From Candidatus Crickella equi (lineage in GTDB: Bacteria; Bacillota; Clostridia; Peptostreptococcales; Anaerovoracaceae): DNA of 41,293 bases. Both the position numbers and the translations under genes were made by a program. The notes under the pieces were generated by a model. That model searched no databases. It was given only the letters and a program-made list of their open reading frames with translations, and was not told where the DNA came from. Location of the stretch: contig JAGHUP010000005.1 in NCBI GenBank assembly GCA_018064755.1, positions 1-41,293 of the forward strand, written 5' to 3'. Shown here piece by piece: positions 5,819-15,361 of the stretch (positions within the stretch are counted from its first letter, which is position 1; the number at the start of each line of letters is the position of its first letter).

Positions 5819-7519
5819 ATGAAATTAACTTTCATCGGAGCTACTCATGAAGTAACTGGTTCATGCTCATTGCTTGAGGCATGTGGCAAACAAATATTAA
5901 TCGACTGCGGAATGGAGCAGGGCGTTGATATGTTCGAGAACATTGATATCCCTGTTGCGCCTGAAGATATCGATGCTATCTGCGTTACTCATGCGCACAT
6001 CGACCATACAGGCAAACTTCCATTCCTGGTTGCACATGGATATAACGGTCCAATCTATACAACAGAGGCAACAGCCAAGCTCTGCGACATTATGCTGAGA
6101 GACTCTGCTCACATTCAGGAGCAGGAAGCAGAATGGCGTAATCGTAAGGCAGAGAGAGCAGGCAAGGAAGAATACGTTCCTCTGTATACTATGGAGGATG
6201 CTGTTAATACAATCAACCTGCTACAGGGCGCAGGCTACGGTAAGACAATCAAGATTGCTGATGGCATTACTATTAGTTTCACAGATGCAGGACATCTGAT
6301 GGGTTCTGCTAACATTCTCTTCACTATCGAAGAGGATGGAGTTAAGAAGACTTTGCTCTTCTCCGGAGACCTCGGTAACTGTAACAAGCCACTGATTAGA
6401 GACCCACAGGATCCACCTCAGGCTGACTATGTTGTATGTGAGTCAACTTACGGAGACAGAGTTCACGAGGGTAGACCTGATTATGTAGCTCTTCTGACTG
6501 AGCACATTCAGGAAGCACTCGACAAGGGCGGCAATCTGGTAATTCCTTCATTCGCTGTAGGAAGAACTCAGGAACTGCTGTACTTCATTAGAGAGATTAA
6601 GAATCAGGGTCTTGTTAAGAATCACGAAGGATTCCCTGTATATGTAGATAGCCCACTTGGAGTAGAAGCGACTAATATCTACAGCTCCGTTGGTAGCATG
6701 TACTACGACGAAGAAGCGGACGCTTTGCTCAATAAGGGCATCAATCCGGTAACATTCCCGGACCTCCATATTGCTGTTTCGACTGACGAGTCAAGAGCAA
6801 TCAATATGGATATGACACCTAAGATCATAATCTCGGCTTCCGGAATGTGCGAGGCGGGTCGTATCAGACACCACCTGAAGCACAACCTCTGGAGGCCTGA
6901 GTGTACGATATTGTTCGTTGGCTACCAGAGCCCAGGCACAGTTGGCGCAAAGCTGCTCGACGGTGCAGATATGGTTAAGCTCTTCGGAGAGGAGATTCAG
7001 GTAGCTGCAACAATCAAGAGAATTGAAGCTTTCTCAAGCCACGCTGACAAGCCAGCTCTGCTGGAGTGGGTTAAGAAAGCTAATCCAAGCGAGAGACTCT
7101 TCGTTAACCACGGCGAGGACAAGGTTGCTGAAGCATTTGCACAGTTGGCAGGCGAGACAATCGGCAAGCCATACTATGCTCCATATTCGGGAGATGTATG
7201 GGACCTCGCAACTAATACTCAGCTGACCAAGGCTGCAATCGTTCCTATCGTTAAGAAGACTGCAACTGCCGGCATGGAGGCTCGCCTCAAGGATGAGGTT
7301 AAGGAGACTGCTGACGGCAAGAAGGAAAAGACAGGCAAGAAGTACTATAAGATCAGAAAGTCAGACGGCAAGTATGTCAACGTATATCAAGATCTGCTAA
7401 CTGCCGGAAGAAATCTCTGGGAGCTGGTTAAGATCAGCGAAGGCCTGTCCAACAAGGAGAAAGAAATCTTCACTAAGGAGATTAACAATCTGATTGAGAA
7501 ACACAAGAAAACGATGTAA
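5819..7519 (+). CDS. MBL-fold / beta-CASP metallo-hydrolase (RNA-processing nuclease type)
   Basis: This encodes 566 residues. The N-terminal metallo-beta-lactamase domain holds HAHIDH (His58, His60, Asp62, His63) plus DAGHLMGSANI and FSGDLGN metal-site motifs. A beta-CASP insert follows (YVDSPLGVEATNIY, ISASGMCEAGRIRHHLKHNL), then FSSHADKPAL and FVNHGE. Proteins of this build (COG1236, CPSF/YSH1-like) are RNA endo- or exonucleases. The C-terminal ~100 residues form a Lys-rich extension of unclear role. The SD AGGAGG is 7 bases before ATG. Its stop codon TAA lies in a 20-bp palindrome copy. Confidence 0.9.
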   Translation: MKLTFIGATHEVTGSCSLLEACGKQILIDCGMEQGVDMFENIDIPVAPEDIDAICVTHAHIDHTGKLPFLVAHGYNGPIYTTEATAKLCDIMLRDSAHIQEQEAEWRNRKAERAGKEEYVPLYTMEDAVNTINLLQGAGYGKTIKIADGITISFTDAGHLMGSANILFTIEEDGVKKTLLFSGDLGNCNKPLIRDPQDPPQADYVVCESTYGDRVHEGRPDYVALLTEHIQEALDKGGNLVIPSFAVGRTQELLYFIREIKNQGLVKNHEGFPVYVDSPLGVEATNIYSSVGSMYYDEEADALLNKGINPVTFPDLHIAVSTDESRAINMDMTPKIIISASGMCEAGRIRHHLKHNLWRPECTILFVGYQSPGTVGAKLLDGADMVKLFGEEIQVAATIKRIEAFSSHADKPALLEWVKKANPSERLFVNHGEDKVAEAFAQLAGETIGKPYYAPYSGDVWDLATNTQLTKAAIVPIVKKTATAGMEARLKDEVKETADGKKEKTGKKYYKIRKSDGKYVNVYQDLLTAGRNLWELVKISEGLSNKEKEIFTKEINNLIEKHKKTM

Positions 7520-7533
7520 AGTAAACTTTACAT
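7514..7533. repeat. 20-bp palindrome, copy 3
   Basis: Identical copy spanning the last codons of the MBL gene (ATG TAA) and ending 19 bases before the murI start codon, just upstream of its AGAGAGG SD. Confidence 0.9.
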
Positions 7534-7552
7534 ATTTAAGAGAGGTAATAAT

Positions 7553-8350
7553 ATGGACAATCGTCCTATTGGATTCTTCGACTCCGGTCTCGGCGGCCTG
7601 ACATCAGTTCATGAGCTGCACGAGAAACTGCCGGACGAGAAGGTAATATACTACGGCGACACAGCGAGAACCCCTTATGGTTCCAAGTCACCGGAGACAA
7701 TAAGAGAGTTTGCGACTCAGATAGTCGATTATCTGGTCGAGCATGATGCCAAAATGATCATCATCGCTTGCAACACGGCGACTGCGATGGCACTTGATTC
7801 ACTTCGCGAGAGATATCCGGATATTCCAATCCTCGGAGTAATCGAGCCAACAGTTAAGAAGGTTGTAGCCGATGGCGTTAAGAAGGTTGGAGTAATTGCT
7901 ACCAAGGCAACTATTGGCAGCGATGTATATGGCAAGAGCCTTAAGGCGCTGAATCCGGACATTGAAGTCAGCAGTTTGGCTTGCCCGGCAATCGTTCCGC
8001 TGGTTGAAGAGGGCATTATTGATGACGAGATAATGGAACTCACTATCAAGCACTATATGGACGAGTGGGTGAAGGCGAATGACTTTGACAATCTCATCCT
8101 CGGATGCACACATTATCCGCTGGTAACTAAGAGACTGTCCAAGCTCTATCCTGATCTCAAACTCTACAACTCATCAGCAGAAGTTATCAACGAAGCCGCT
8201 AAGATCCTCAAGGATAAGGACATTTTGGCGGAGAAAAATGACTTTAACGACAGATATTACGCGAGCGACGTGTCGGATAACTTCATAGCAATGACAGATT
8301 TGCTCTGTAAGGACCGAGATTCCAAGATAAAACTTGTAAAAATGGTCTAA
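7553..8350 (+). CDS. murI: Glutamate racemase
   Basis: This 265-residue enzyme interconverts L- and D-glutamate for peptidoglycan. FFDSGLGGLTSV and YYGDTARTPYG begin the first domain. The two catalytic cysteines are Cys73 (ACNTATA) and Cys185 (LGCTHYPL), with His187 next to the latter. Length is normal for the family. It is 33 bases downstream of the MBL gene and separated from it only by palindrome copy 3. It is probably co-transcribed with the MBL gene. A promoter for the next gene lies in its last codons. Confidence 0.96.
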   Translation: MDNRPIGFFDSGLGGLTSVHELHEKLPDEKVIYYGDTARTPYGSKSPETIREFATQIVDYLVEHDAKMIIIACNTATAMALDSLRERYPDIPILGVIEPTVKKVVADGVKKVGVIATKATIGSDVYGKSLKALNPDIEVSSLACPAIVPLVEEGIIDDEIMELTIKHYMDEWVKANDFDNLILGCTHYPLVTKRLSKLYPDLKLYNSSAEVINEAAKILKDKDILAEKNDFNDRYYASDVSDNFIAMTDLLCKDRDSKIKLVKMV

Positions 8351-8362
8351 AAATCATATAAT
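8334..8362 (+). promoter_or_regulatory. Promoter of the CYTH gene inside the murI 3' end
   Basis: TTGTAA (8334-8339) and a perfect TATAAT (8357-8362) are separated by 17 bases. The predicted transcript begins near 8369, exactly where a CTATGC (8370-8375) / GCATAG (8389-8394) stem would form its 5' end. A 5'-terminal stem may stabilise the message; that is inference. Confidence 0.75.
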
Positions 8363-8416
8363 TATAAGGCTATGCAGCGATTTTCAACGCATAGTAATAC
8401 AAAATGGGGAATTATT

Positions 8417-9028
8417 ATGGAGAAAGAATATAAATATACTCTTTCTGATGAGAAAATCTTCGATAAAATCGTCGAGGAATGCGAATTTATACCTGTAGAA
8501 AAGCGCAATATTGAGAGTATTGATATGAAAGCTGTGTATTTTGACACTGCAGATAGAAAACTCTTGGAAAAGGGCGTTGCTTACAGGATCAGAAACGAGA
8601 ACGACAGAATAACAGCAACCATTAAATGGGACAAGGACGTTAGAGACGGCTACCACATCAGAGAGGAATTCAACCTCGTTGTAAATGATGAGAGATATGC
8701 CGAGAATCCTGATATCGAGATGTTCCGTTCTAGTGATGCGTATGAAGTGTTGGAGCAGGCTGCCGGCGATGAGAAGCTGGTGAAGATGATCGGCATGGAG
8801 TACAACCGCAGACAGATCAAGGTAGATACAGGCAAGTCCATCAGTTGCATTTCGGTTGATAAGGGCGTTATCCATCATCTTGATGGACACGAAGTCCCAG
8901 TGCTGGAGCTGGAGATTGAATGGTTCTACGGAGACGAGGACGATTTCATGCAGCTCGCAACATCTATACAGAAGAAGTATTCGCTCGTAGCAGAAGATAT
9001 TAGCAAGCTACAGAGAGCATTTATCTAA
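8417..9028 (+). CDS. CYTH domain protein (adenylate cyclase IV/thiamine-triphosphatase fold)
   Basis: This encodes 203 residues. The start at 8417 (MEKEYKYTL) is chosen because it begins the CYTH domain and follows GGGGA; an upstream ATG at 8372 would lie inside the 5' stem. The EKEYK start corresponds to the family ExExK signature. YRIRNEN, TATIKWDK and VPVLELEIEWFYGD give the alternating basic and acidic residues that bind triphosphate and metal in the tunnel. Substrate (inorganic triphosphate, ThTP or other) cannot be told. It has its own promoter, so expression is probably separate from murI. Confidence 0.85.
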   Translation: MEKEYKYTLSDEKIFDKIVEECEFIPVEKRNIESIDMKAVYFDTADRKLLEKGVAYRIRNENDRITATIKWDKDVRDGYHIREEFNLVVNDERYAENPDIEMFRSSDAYEVLEQAAGDEKLVKMIGMEYNRRQIKVDTGKSISCISVDKGVIHHLDGHEVPVLELEIEWFYGDEDDFMQLATSIQKKYSLVAEDISKLQRAFI

Positions 9029-9066
9029 GTTAACTCAAATATTCAATATAACGGAGGAAAGTATTA

Positions 9067-10377
9067 ATGAAAGCTAAGAAGATTTCACAGAACAACGGAA
9101 TTGCAAAGTTCAGCATCGAGTTCACAACAGAGGAGTTCAGCGAGGCTCTGAATAAGGCATACCTTGAGAACAGAGCTAAGTTCTCAGTAGATGGTTTCCG
9201 TAAGGGCAAGGCTCCAAGAAAGATCATCGAGAGCTACTATGGTGAGGATGTATTCTACAACGAAGCACTCAACAACATGCTCGAGAAGGATTACACTGCA
9301 GCAATCACTGAGCTCGGACTGGACGTTATCGCACAGCCTGTAATCGAGCAGACTGACATCAAGAAGGGCGAGCCTGTTGTTATTACAGGAGCAGTTCAGG
9401 TATTCCCAGAAATCGAAGTTAAGAATTATAAGGGACTCGAAGTTGAAAAGTTCGAGACTAAGATTGGCGCTAAGGAAGTTAACGAAGAGCTCGAGAAAAT
9501 TCAGCAGAGCCAGGCTAGAATGGAAACTGTTGAAGGCAGAAAGTCCGAGAAGGACGACACTGTTATCATCGACTTCGTTGGATCAGTTGATGGCAAAGAG
9601 TTCCAGGGTGGCAAGGGCGAGAACTTCGAGCTCAAGCTCGGAAGCGGTCAGTTCATCCCAGGATTTGAAGAGCAGCTCGAGGGTAAGGATGCAGGAGAGG
9701 ACGTTGACGTTAACGTTACATTCCCAGCTGAGTACCATGTAGAAGAGCTCGCAGGCAAGGAAGCACTCTTCAAGTGCCACATCCACGAGATTAAGAAGGA
9801 AATCCTCCCAGAAATCAATGATGAGCTCGCAAGCGACGTAAGTGAATTCGAGACTCTTGCTGATTTCAAGAAGGATCTGAAGAAGAAGCTCCAGAAGGAT
9901 GCTGACGCTAGAGATGACGCTTACATGAAGGATAGACTGCTCTTAAAGCTCTACGAGGAGAATGAAGTAGAAGCTCCAGCTGTAATGGTTAAGAACGAGC
10001 TCGAGAACATGATCTATGACATGCAGCAGAACCTCGGACAGCAGGGCATCTCCCTCGACGATTACATGAAGTGGACTGGAAAGACTCCAGAGCAGGTAAT
10101 GGACGAGGCTAGACCAGAAGCTGAGAAGAGAATCAAGACAAGAATCCTTCTGAAGAACATCATCAGAATGGAAAACATCAAGGTTAGCGCTAAGGAAGTT
10201 GAAAACCTGATGGCTGAGTTCGGTGCTCAGTACGGAATGACTGCAGAGCAGGTTAAGGAAATGGCTGGTCCTGACACTGAGAAGTACTTCACAGAGGATG
10301 CTCAGACTAAGGAAGCTATCGAGCTCCTGTTCAAGAACTGCAAGTTCTCAGAGGTAGAGGTTATTAAGGAGAAGTAA
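9067..10377 (+). CDS. tig: Trigger factor, ribosome-associated chaperone/prolyl isomerase
   Basis: 436 residues, normal length. The N-terminal ribosome-binding domain contains the tail-docking loop [16 protein letters not shown] (residues ~45-60). An FKBP-like PPIase domain follows ([48 protein letters not shown]). The C-terminal helical chaperone arms fill the rest. SD GGAGG precedes the ATG. It starts the tig-clpP-clpX-lon block. The stop TAA shares its last A with the clpP start, giving translational coupling. Confidence 0.97.
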   Translation: MKAKKISQNNGIAKFSIEFTTEEFSEALNKAYLENRAKFSVDGFRKGKAPRKIIESYYGEDVFYNEALNNMLEKDYTAAITELGLDVIAQPVIEQTDIKKGEPVVITGAVQVFPEIEVKNYKGLEVEKFETKIGAKEVNEELEKIQQSQARMETVEGRKSEKDDTVIIDFVGSVDGKEFQGGKGENFELKLGSGQFIPGFEEQLEGKDAGEDVDVNVTFPAEYHVEELAGKEALFKCHIHEIKKEILPEINDELASDVSEFETLADFKKDLKKKLQKDADARDDAYMKDRLLLKLYEENEVEAPAVMVKNELENMIYDMQQNLGQQGISLDDYMKWTGKTPEQVMDEARPEAEKRIKTRILLKNIIRMENIKVSAKEVENLMAEFGAQYGMTAEQVKEMAGPDTEKYFTEDAQTKEAIELLFKNCKFSEVEVIKEK

Positions 10378-10958
10378 TGAACTACGTACCTTATGTAGTT
10401 GAGCAGACTGGTCAGGGCGAAAGAACCTATGACATCTACTCAAGATTATTATTAGATAGAATTATCTTCATTGACGAGGAAATTACAGAGCATACTGCCA
10501 GCGTTGTCGTTGCGCAGTTGCTCTTCCTTGAAGCGCAGGATCCTGACAAGGATATCAATATCTACATCAATTCACCTGGCGGTATGGTAACTGCAGGTCT
10601 GGCAATTCTCGATACTATGAGATATATCAAGCCGGACATCTGCACGATTTGCGTCGGAATGGCCGCAAGCATGGCAGCAGTTTTGCTTTCAGCCGGAACT
10701 AAGGGTAAGAGATATATCCTTCCTAATGCAGAGGTAATGATTCACCAGCCATTAGGCGGTGCTCAGGGTCAGGCAACAGATATCAAGATCACTGCTGATC
10801 ACATCATCGAGACAAGAGCTAGACTGAACAATATTCTCGCTGAGAATACAGGCAAGCCACTCGAGGTAATTGAGCAGGATACTGAGAGAGATAACTATCT
10901 CTCAGCACAGGCTGCAACTGAATACGGCCTGGTAGATAAGGTCTTGGAGAAACATTAA
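10377..10958 (+). CDS. clpP: ATP-dependent Clp protease proteolytic subunit
   Basis: 193 residues. Catalytic triad Ser98 ([14 protein letters not shown]), His123 (MIHQPLGG) and Asp172 (TERDNYLS) are all visible. It forms the tetradecameric chamber fed by ClpX, encoded 9 bases downstream. The start codon overlaps the tig stop by one base and there is no independent SD of note beyond AAGGAGAAG inside tig. Confidence 0.98.
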   Translation: MNYVPYVVEQTGQGERTYDIYSRLLLDRIIFIDEEITEHTASVVVAQLLFLEAQDPDKDINIYINSPGGMVTAGLAILDTMRYIKPDICTICVGMAASMAAVLLSAGTKGKRYILPNAEVMIHQPLGGAQGQATDIKITADHIIETRARLNNILAENTGKPLEVIEQDTERDNYLSAQAATEYGLVDKVLEKH

Positions 10959-10967
10959 GGAGTACGA

Positions 10968-12233
10968 ATGGCAAGAGATAACGAACTTGTATGCTCATTC
11001 TGTGGCAAAACAAGCTCTCAGGTTAGAAAGATTATTGTTGGTCAGGAGGCGTATATCTGCGACGAGTGCGTAGCTACATGCCAGGAAATCCTTGAAGAGG
11101 AAAGAGTAATCAAAAATGCACCCGTTAGGAACGGGCTGAGGGGTACATTACCTACACCTGAGGAGATTAAGGCGACTCTCGATGATTATGTTATCGAGCA
11201 GGACCCAGCCAAGAAGAGCCTTGCGGTTGCAGTTTACAACCACTACAAGAGAATTAAGTATATTGAAAAGGGACTCAGAGAGGGCAGAAGAGCTGACGAT
11301 ATCGAGCTGCAGAAGAGTAATATTCTGATGCTCGGACCTACTGGAAGCGGTAAGACTTTGCTCGCACAGACTCTGGCAAGAGTTCTTAATGTTCCTTTTG
11401 CCATTGTTGATGCTACATCGCTGACTGAGGCTGGCTATGTAGGAGAAGACGTTGAGAACATCCTCCTGAGACTGTATCAGGCTGCTGATGGCGATCTGAA
11501 CAGAGCTCAGAGAGGCATTATCTATATCGACGAAATCGACAAGATTGCGCGCAAATCAGAGAATATGTCCATCACTCGTGATGTAAGCGGTGAAGGCGTA
11601 CAGCAGGCTCTCTTGAAGATCATCGAGGGCACCGTAGCCAACGTTCCACCACAGGGTGGTCGTAAGCATCCGACCCAGCAGTTCATTCAGTTTGACACCA
11701 AAGAAGTATTGTTCATCTGTGGTGGTGCTTTTGCTGGACTGGATAAGATCATCAAGACAAGACTGGGCAACAAGGTAATCGGATTCAATCAGGATGACGA
11801 TAGCAAGGATCTGTCCAATGACGATATTCTGCTGAAGGTTGAGTCAAGCGATCTGCTGAAGTTCGGACTGATTCCGGAACTGATTGGAAGACTGCCTGTA
11901 ATTGTTGCGCTGTCTGAACTGTCTGAGGATGCGCTGGTTCGTATTATTAAGGAGCCTAAGAATTCCATTATCAAGCAGTATCAGAAACTGTTCGAGATGG
12001 ATGGCGTTGCTCTCGAAGTGGAGGAGGAAGCTATCAAGGCTGTTGCTGACAAGGCATTACAGCTGAATACAGGAGCTAGAGGTCTCCGTGGAATCTTCGA
12101 GCAAGCTATGACAGATATAATGTATGAGCTGCCTTCTAACAAGGATGTTGCTAAATGCATTATTACTAGAGATGTAATTGAGAATGGCGAAGAGCCAATC
12201 TATGAGAAGAGAGAAATAAAAGAAGAAGCATAA
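10968..12233 (+). CDS. clpX: ATP-dependent Clp protease ATP-binding subunit ClpX, with repeat-derived linker
   Basis: 421 residues. The N-terminal zinc-binding domain has Cys9, Cys12, Cys31 and Cys34. The AAA+ module has Walker A GPTGSGKT (123-130), Walker [12 protein letters not shown], the RKS-type loop and the ClpP-docking IGF motif (GNKVIGFNQ). Oddities: residues 49-60 ([12 protein letters not shown]), in the linker between the two domains, are encoded by a half copy of the palindromic repeat family (11112-11147), and the usually conserved YVIGQ reads YVIEQ (74-78). The frame is intact, so the protein should be functional. Confidence 0.97.
   Translation: MARDNELVCSFCGKTSSQVRKIIVGQEAYICDECVATCQEILEEERVIKNAPVRNGLRGTLPTPEEIKATLDDYVIEQDPAKKSLAVAVYNHYKRIKYIEKGLREGRRADDIELQKSNILMLGPTGSGKTLLAQTLARVLNVPFAIVDATSLTEAGYVGEDVENILLRLYQAADGDLNRAQRGIIYIDEIDKIARKSENMSITRDVSGEGVQQALLKIIEGTVANVPPQGGRKHPTQQFIQFDTKEVLFICGGAFAGLDKIIKTRLGNKVIGFNQDDDSKDLSNDDILLKVESSDLLKFGLIPELIGRLPVIVALSELSEDALVRIIKEPKNSIIKQYQKLFEMDGVALEVEEEAIKAVADKALQLNTGARGLRGIFEQAMTDIMYELPSNKDVAKCIITRDVIENGEEPIYEKREIKEEA
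11112..11147 (+). repeat. Palindromic repeat half copy (copy D) translated inside clpX
   Basis: Thirty-six bases match the right arm and flank of copy B (21917-21952) at all but two positions. The stretch runs from AAAAATGCACC to GGGGTACA. The changed version can itself fold as CCCGTT-AGG-AACGGG. It is read in frame as clpX codons 49-60. Element insertion into a tolerant linker is the simplest reading; capture of a coding stretch by the repeat is the alternative. Confidence 0.85.
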
Positions 12234-12239
12234 GAAGTA

Positions 12240-14558
12240 ATGAGTGAAATTACAACTAATTGCGTCCCATACATTCCTCTGAGAGGACAAGTATTCTTCC
12301 CGGATACAGTAGTGGGATTTGACATTGGAAGAGATAAATCAATTGCCGCCGTTGATCTTGCGATGAACGGCGACAAGCATATTGTAGTGTCTGCACAGAA
12401 GGATACTAATGTTGCAGATCCTGTAGCTTCTGACTGCTATACAACAGGTGTTGTTATTAGAATTCAGTCAGTAGTTAAGAAGAATGAAGAGTTCGAGAGA
12501 ATTCTTGTCAGCGTTGTAGAGAGAGTTCGTATTAGCGACATCTATCAGGACGGACCATGCCTGAAGTGTGATTATGAACCGGCTCCAGATACAGACAATG
12601 ACAAGGACGATATTGTAATGATTGCTAACGTTCGCGTTATGTTCCAGCAGTTCTACAAGTATCTTGAGATGAACGGCGTTAATGACGCTGCTGTCAAGAC
12701 TCTGACCGGTGGAATTGAGGATAATGCAACTATCTGCAATATCATTGCTAACGAGCTCGATGTTGACTATGCAGCCAAGCAGACTTTGCTCGAGATTGAT
12801 AGCGTTAAGGCCAGAATCGAGCACTTGATTGACCTCATCGGCAAAGAAAACCAGATTCTCGCTATCGCAAAGCGCGTTAACAACCGTGTTGTTAAGAACA
12901 TGAACCGCGGTCAGAGAGAGTACTATTTGAGAGAGCAGATGCAGGTTATCAAGGAGGAACTCGGTGAAGAAGAGGACCTCGATGATGAGGCTAAGACTTG
13001 GAAGGCTAAGCTCGATGAGCTGAAGCTACCTGAGAAGGTTGACTCCAAGGTTCGTAAGGAAATCGACAAGTTCACTAAGATGAACGCAATGAGTCCTGAT
13101 GCTAATGTTAGCAGAACATATATCGAGACAATCTTAGAGCTCCCTTGGCATACTTCATCCAAGACCAACCTCAACATTAAGAAGGCCGAGAAGGTTCTTA
13201 ATGAGGATCATTATGGACTGGAGAAGGTTAAGGAGAGAATCTTAGAGAACCTCGCTGTTATGCATCTGAACAAGGATAACAAAGCACCAATTCTGTGTCT
13301 TGTAGGTCCTCCGGGAGTAGGTAAGACTTCCATTGCTCGTTCAGTAGCAAGAGCAACAGGCAGAGAGTTCACACGTATGTCCCTCGGCGGCGTTAGAGAC
13401 GAGGCTGAGATCAGAGGACATCGTCGTACATATATCGGAGCTATTCCGGGTAGAGTAATTAACAGCTTGATTGAGTGCGGTAGCAACAATCCGCTCTTCC
13501 TCTTCGACGAGGTAGATAAGATTGGTAGCGACTTCAGGGGAGACCCAGCAAGCGCTTTGCTCGAAGTACTCGACCCAGAGCAGAACAGCACTTTCACAGA
13601 TCACTATCTGGAGATTCCGTTCGATCTGTCCAAAGTAATGTTCATTACTACTGCCAATACGACAGATACAATTCCAACTCCGCTGCTCGACAGAATGGAG
13701 ATAATTGAGCTGTCCAGCTACACAGAGGAGGAGAAGGTTCAGATCGCTGAGCAGTATCTCATTCCTAAGAAGATGAAAGAGAACGGCATCAAGAAGAGCC
13801 AGCTATCAATTGCTGAGTCTGCCGTTCGAGATATTATCGAGTATTACACTCGTGAGGCTGGAGTTCGTAATCTGGAGCGTGAGATTGGTAATGCTTGCCG
13901 TAAGGTTGCCAAAAACATCGTTAGTGGCAAGTGCAAGAAGAACGCGATAACTGCTAAGACCCTTGAGAAGTTCATTGGCAAGAGAAAGTATATCGACGAT
14001 ATCGATAGCCTTGAGCCAGCTGTTGGAACTACTACAGGCCTTGCGTGGACTGCAGTTGGTGGAGTTACACTGACAGTTGAGACTTGCTACATGCCTGGCA
14101 AGGGCAACCTGGTTCTGACGGGATCTCTTGGAGATGTAATGAAGGAATCCGCCCAGATTGCCGAGGGTTATCTTAGATCACAGTCTGAGAAATACGGCAT
14201 CAAGGATGAGTATTTCAAGGATTACGATATTCAGATTCACTTCCCAGATGGTGCAACACCTAAGGATGGTCCATCTGCTGGTGTTACTATGACAAGTGCG
14301 CTGTATTCACTGCTCACTGGCAAGAAGGCTCTGCGCAATATTGCTATGACAGGTGAGATTACTCTGCGCGGTAATGTAACAAGAATCGGTGGACTGAAGG
14401 AGAAGGCTCTGGCTGCTCATAGACAGGGTATTAAGACAGTTATTATTCCTAAGGAGAATGTTCCTGATCTGGAAGATATTCCGGCAAGTGTTCGCAAGAA
14501 GATGGAGTTCGTGCCGGTTGAGCATTTTGATGATGTGATTCCAATCCTTTTTAAGTAA
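12240..14558 (+). CDS. lon: Endopeptidase La (Lon protease)
   Basis: 772 residues, typical LonA. The N-terminal LON substrate domain begins YIPLRGQVFFPDTVV. The AAA+ module has Walker A GPPGVGKT (~residues 354-361) and Walker B PLFLFDEVDKI. The protease domain contains the catalytic Ser (KDGPSAGVTM, ~679) and Lys (GGLKEKALAAHR, ~722). It starts 6 bases after clpX and completes the quality-control operon. SD is weak (AAGAAG), suggesting coupling with clpX translation. Confidence 0.97.
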   Translation: MSEITTNCVPYIPLRGQVFFPDTVVGFDIGRDKSIAAVDLAMNGDKHIVVSAQKDTNVADPVASDCYTTGVVIRIQSVVKKNEEFERILVSVVERVRISDIYQDGPCLKCDYEPAPDTDNDKDDIVMIANVRVMFQQFYKYLEMNGVNDAAVKTLTGGIEDNATICNIIANELDVDYAAKQTLLEIDSVKARIEHLIDLIGKENQILAIAKRVNNRVVKNMNRGQREYYLREQMQVIKEELGEEEDLDDEAKTWKAKLDELKLPEKVDSKVRKEIDKFTKMNAMSPDANVSRTYIETILELPWHTSSKTNLNIKKAEKVLNEDHYGLEKVKERILENLAVMHLNKDNKAPILCLVGPPGVGKTSIARSVARATGREFTRMSLGGVRDEAEIRGHRRTYIGAIPGRVINSLIECGSNNPLFLFDEVDKIGSDFRGDPASALLEVLDPEQNSTFTDHYLEIPFDLSKVMFITTANTTDTIPTPLLDRMEIIELSSYTEEEKVQIAEQYLIPKKMKENGIKKSQLSIAESAVRDIIEYYTREAGVRNLEREIGNACRKVAKNIVSGKCKKNAITAKTLEKFIGKRKYIDDIDSLEPAVGTTTGLAWTAVGGVTLTVETCYMPGKGNLVLTGSLGDVMKESAQIAEGYLRSQSEKYGIKDEYFKDYDIQIHFPDGATPKDGPSAGVTMTSALYSLLTGKKALRNIAMTGEITLRGNVTRIGGLKEKALAAHRQGIKTVIIPKENVPDLEDIPASVRKKMEFVPVEHFDDVIPILFK

Positions 14559-14564
14559 GATAGC

Positions 14565-14694
14565 GGAGAGCCTGTGCGACTCAGGTAGAGGGTACGGCTC
14601 TCGCCTGGTTGCGGCTTAACGCAGCAGTTCTAACCTCTGTCTGCGAAATGAGCGAGCTCATTTCTTGCCAATCGGTAAGAACTGGCTACCGCAA
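14565..14694. other. Structured intergenic region between lon and engB
   Basis: No ORF of note. A GAGAGCC/GGCTCTC pair spans ~14567-14602. Next, three nested stems share one axis: TTGCGG (14609-14614)/CCGCAA (14689-14694), CAGTTCT (14625-14631)/AGAACTG (14678-14684) and a perfect GAAATGAGC (14645-14653)/GCTCATTTC (14656-14664). There is no T-run, so it is not a standard terminator. It may be a processing site, a structured RNA or a palindromic repeat. Confidence 0.6.
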
Positions 14695-14744
14695 GCCCCC
14701 TCAACCTCGAACTCGTCGAACTCTCGACATTTTAAATAAAAATT

Positions 14745-15350
14745 ATGCTAAAGATAACAAAATCAGAATTGGAGACTGTAGCTGTAAAGCCTAATCAGTA
14801 TCCAGATACAAGTAAAAAGGAAATTGCGTTTGCGGGTCGCTCGAATGTGGGTAAGAGTTCGCTGCTCAATATGATAACTGGTAGAAAGAGCCTGGCTAGA
14901 GTGTCGGGTAATCCTGGTAAGACTAGGACAATTAATTTCTATCTGTGTAATGATGAGTTTCGCATTGTCGACCTTCCGGGTTATGGTTACGCCAAAGTGA
15001 GCCGTAGTGAGTCCGAGAAGTGGGGCGAGATGATGGAGGCTTATCTCGAGAAGAGAGAGAATCTCGTGAAAGTCGTACAGCTGGTGGATATTCGCCACAA
15101 GCCGAGCGCTCAGGACGTTCAGATGTATGATTATCTGAAATATTTTGGCCTTGACGGTATCGTAGTCGCAACTAAGGCGGACAAGGTCAGCAATAACGAG
15201 CGTCAGAAGTGTCTCAAGGAAATAAGGAACACTTTGGGCATGGGAAAGGGCGATGTGATTATCCCTTGCTCAGCACTGAAGAGAACAGGTACTGATCAGC
15301 TCTTGGAAGTTATCGAGGGGCTGTTAAATGAAAGCGTTGATGAGGAATAA
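14745..15350 (+). CDS. engB: Ribosome biogenesis GTPase EngB (YsxC/YihA)
   Basis: 201 residues, TrmE-Era-EngA-EngB-Septin GTPase family, involved in 50S subunit assembly. Motifs: G1 GRSNVGKSS, G3 DLPGYG, G4 TKAD, G5-like PCSALKR. The N-terminus (LKITKSELETVAVKPNQYP) aligns with the family start. No Shine-Dalgarno is visible before the ATG; upstream is the nested stem structure and an AT-rich stretch. This order after lon is common in Bacillota. Confidence 0.95.
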   Translation: MLKITKSELETVAVKPNQYPDTSKKEIAFAGRSNVGKSSLLNMITGRKSLARVSGNPGKTRTINFYLCNDEFRIVDLPGYGYAKVSRSESEKWGEMMEAYLEKRENLVKVVQLVDIRHKPSAQDVQMYDYLKYFGLDGIVVATKADKVSNNERQKCLKEIRNTLGMGKGDVIIPCSALKRTGTDQLLEVIEGLLNESVDEE

Positions 15351-15361
15351 GGAGAAGGGTC

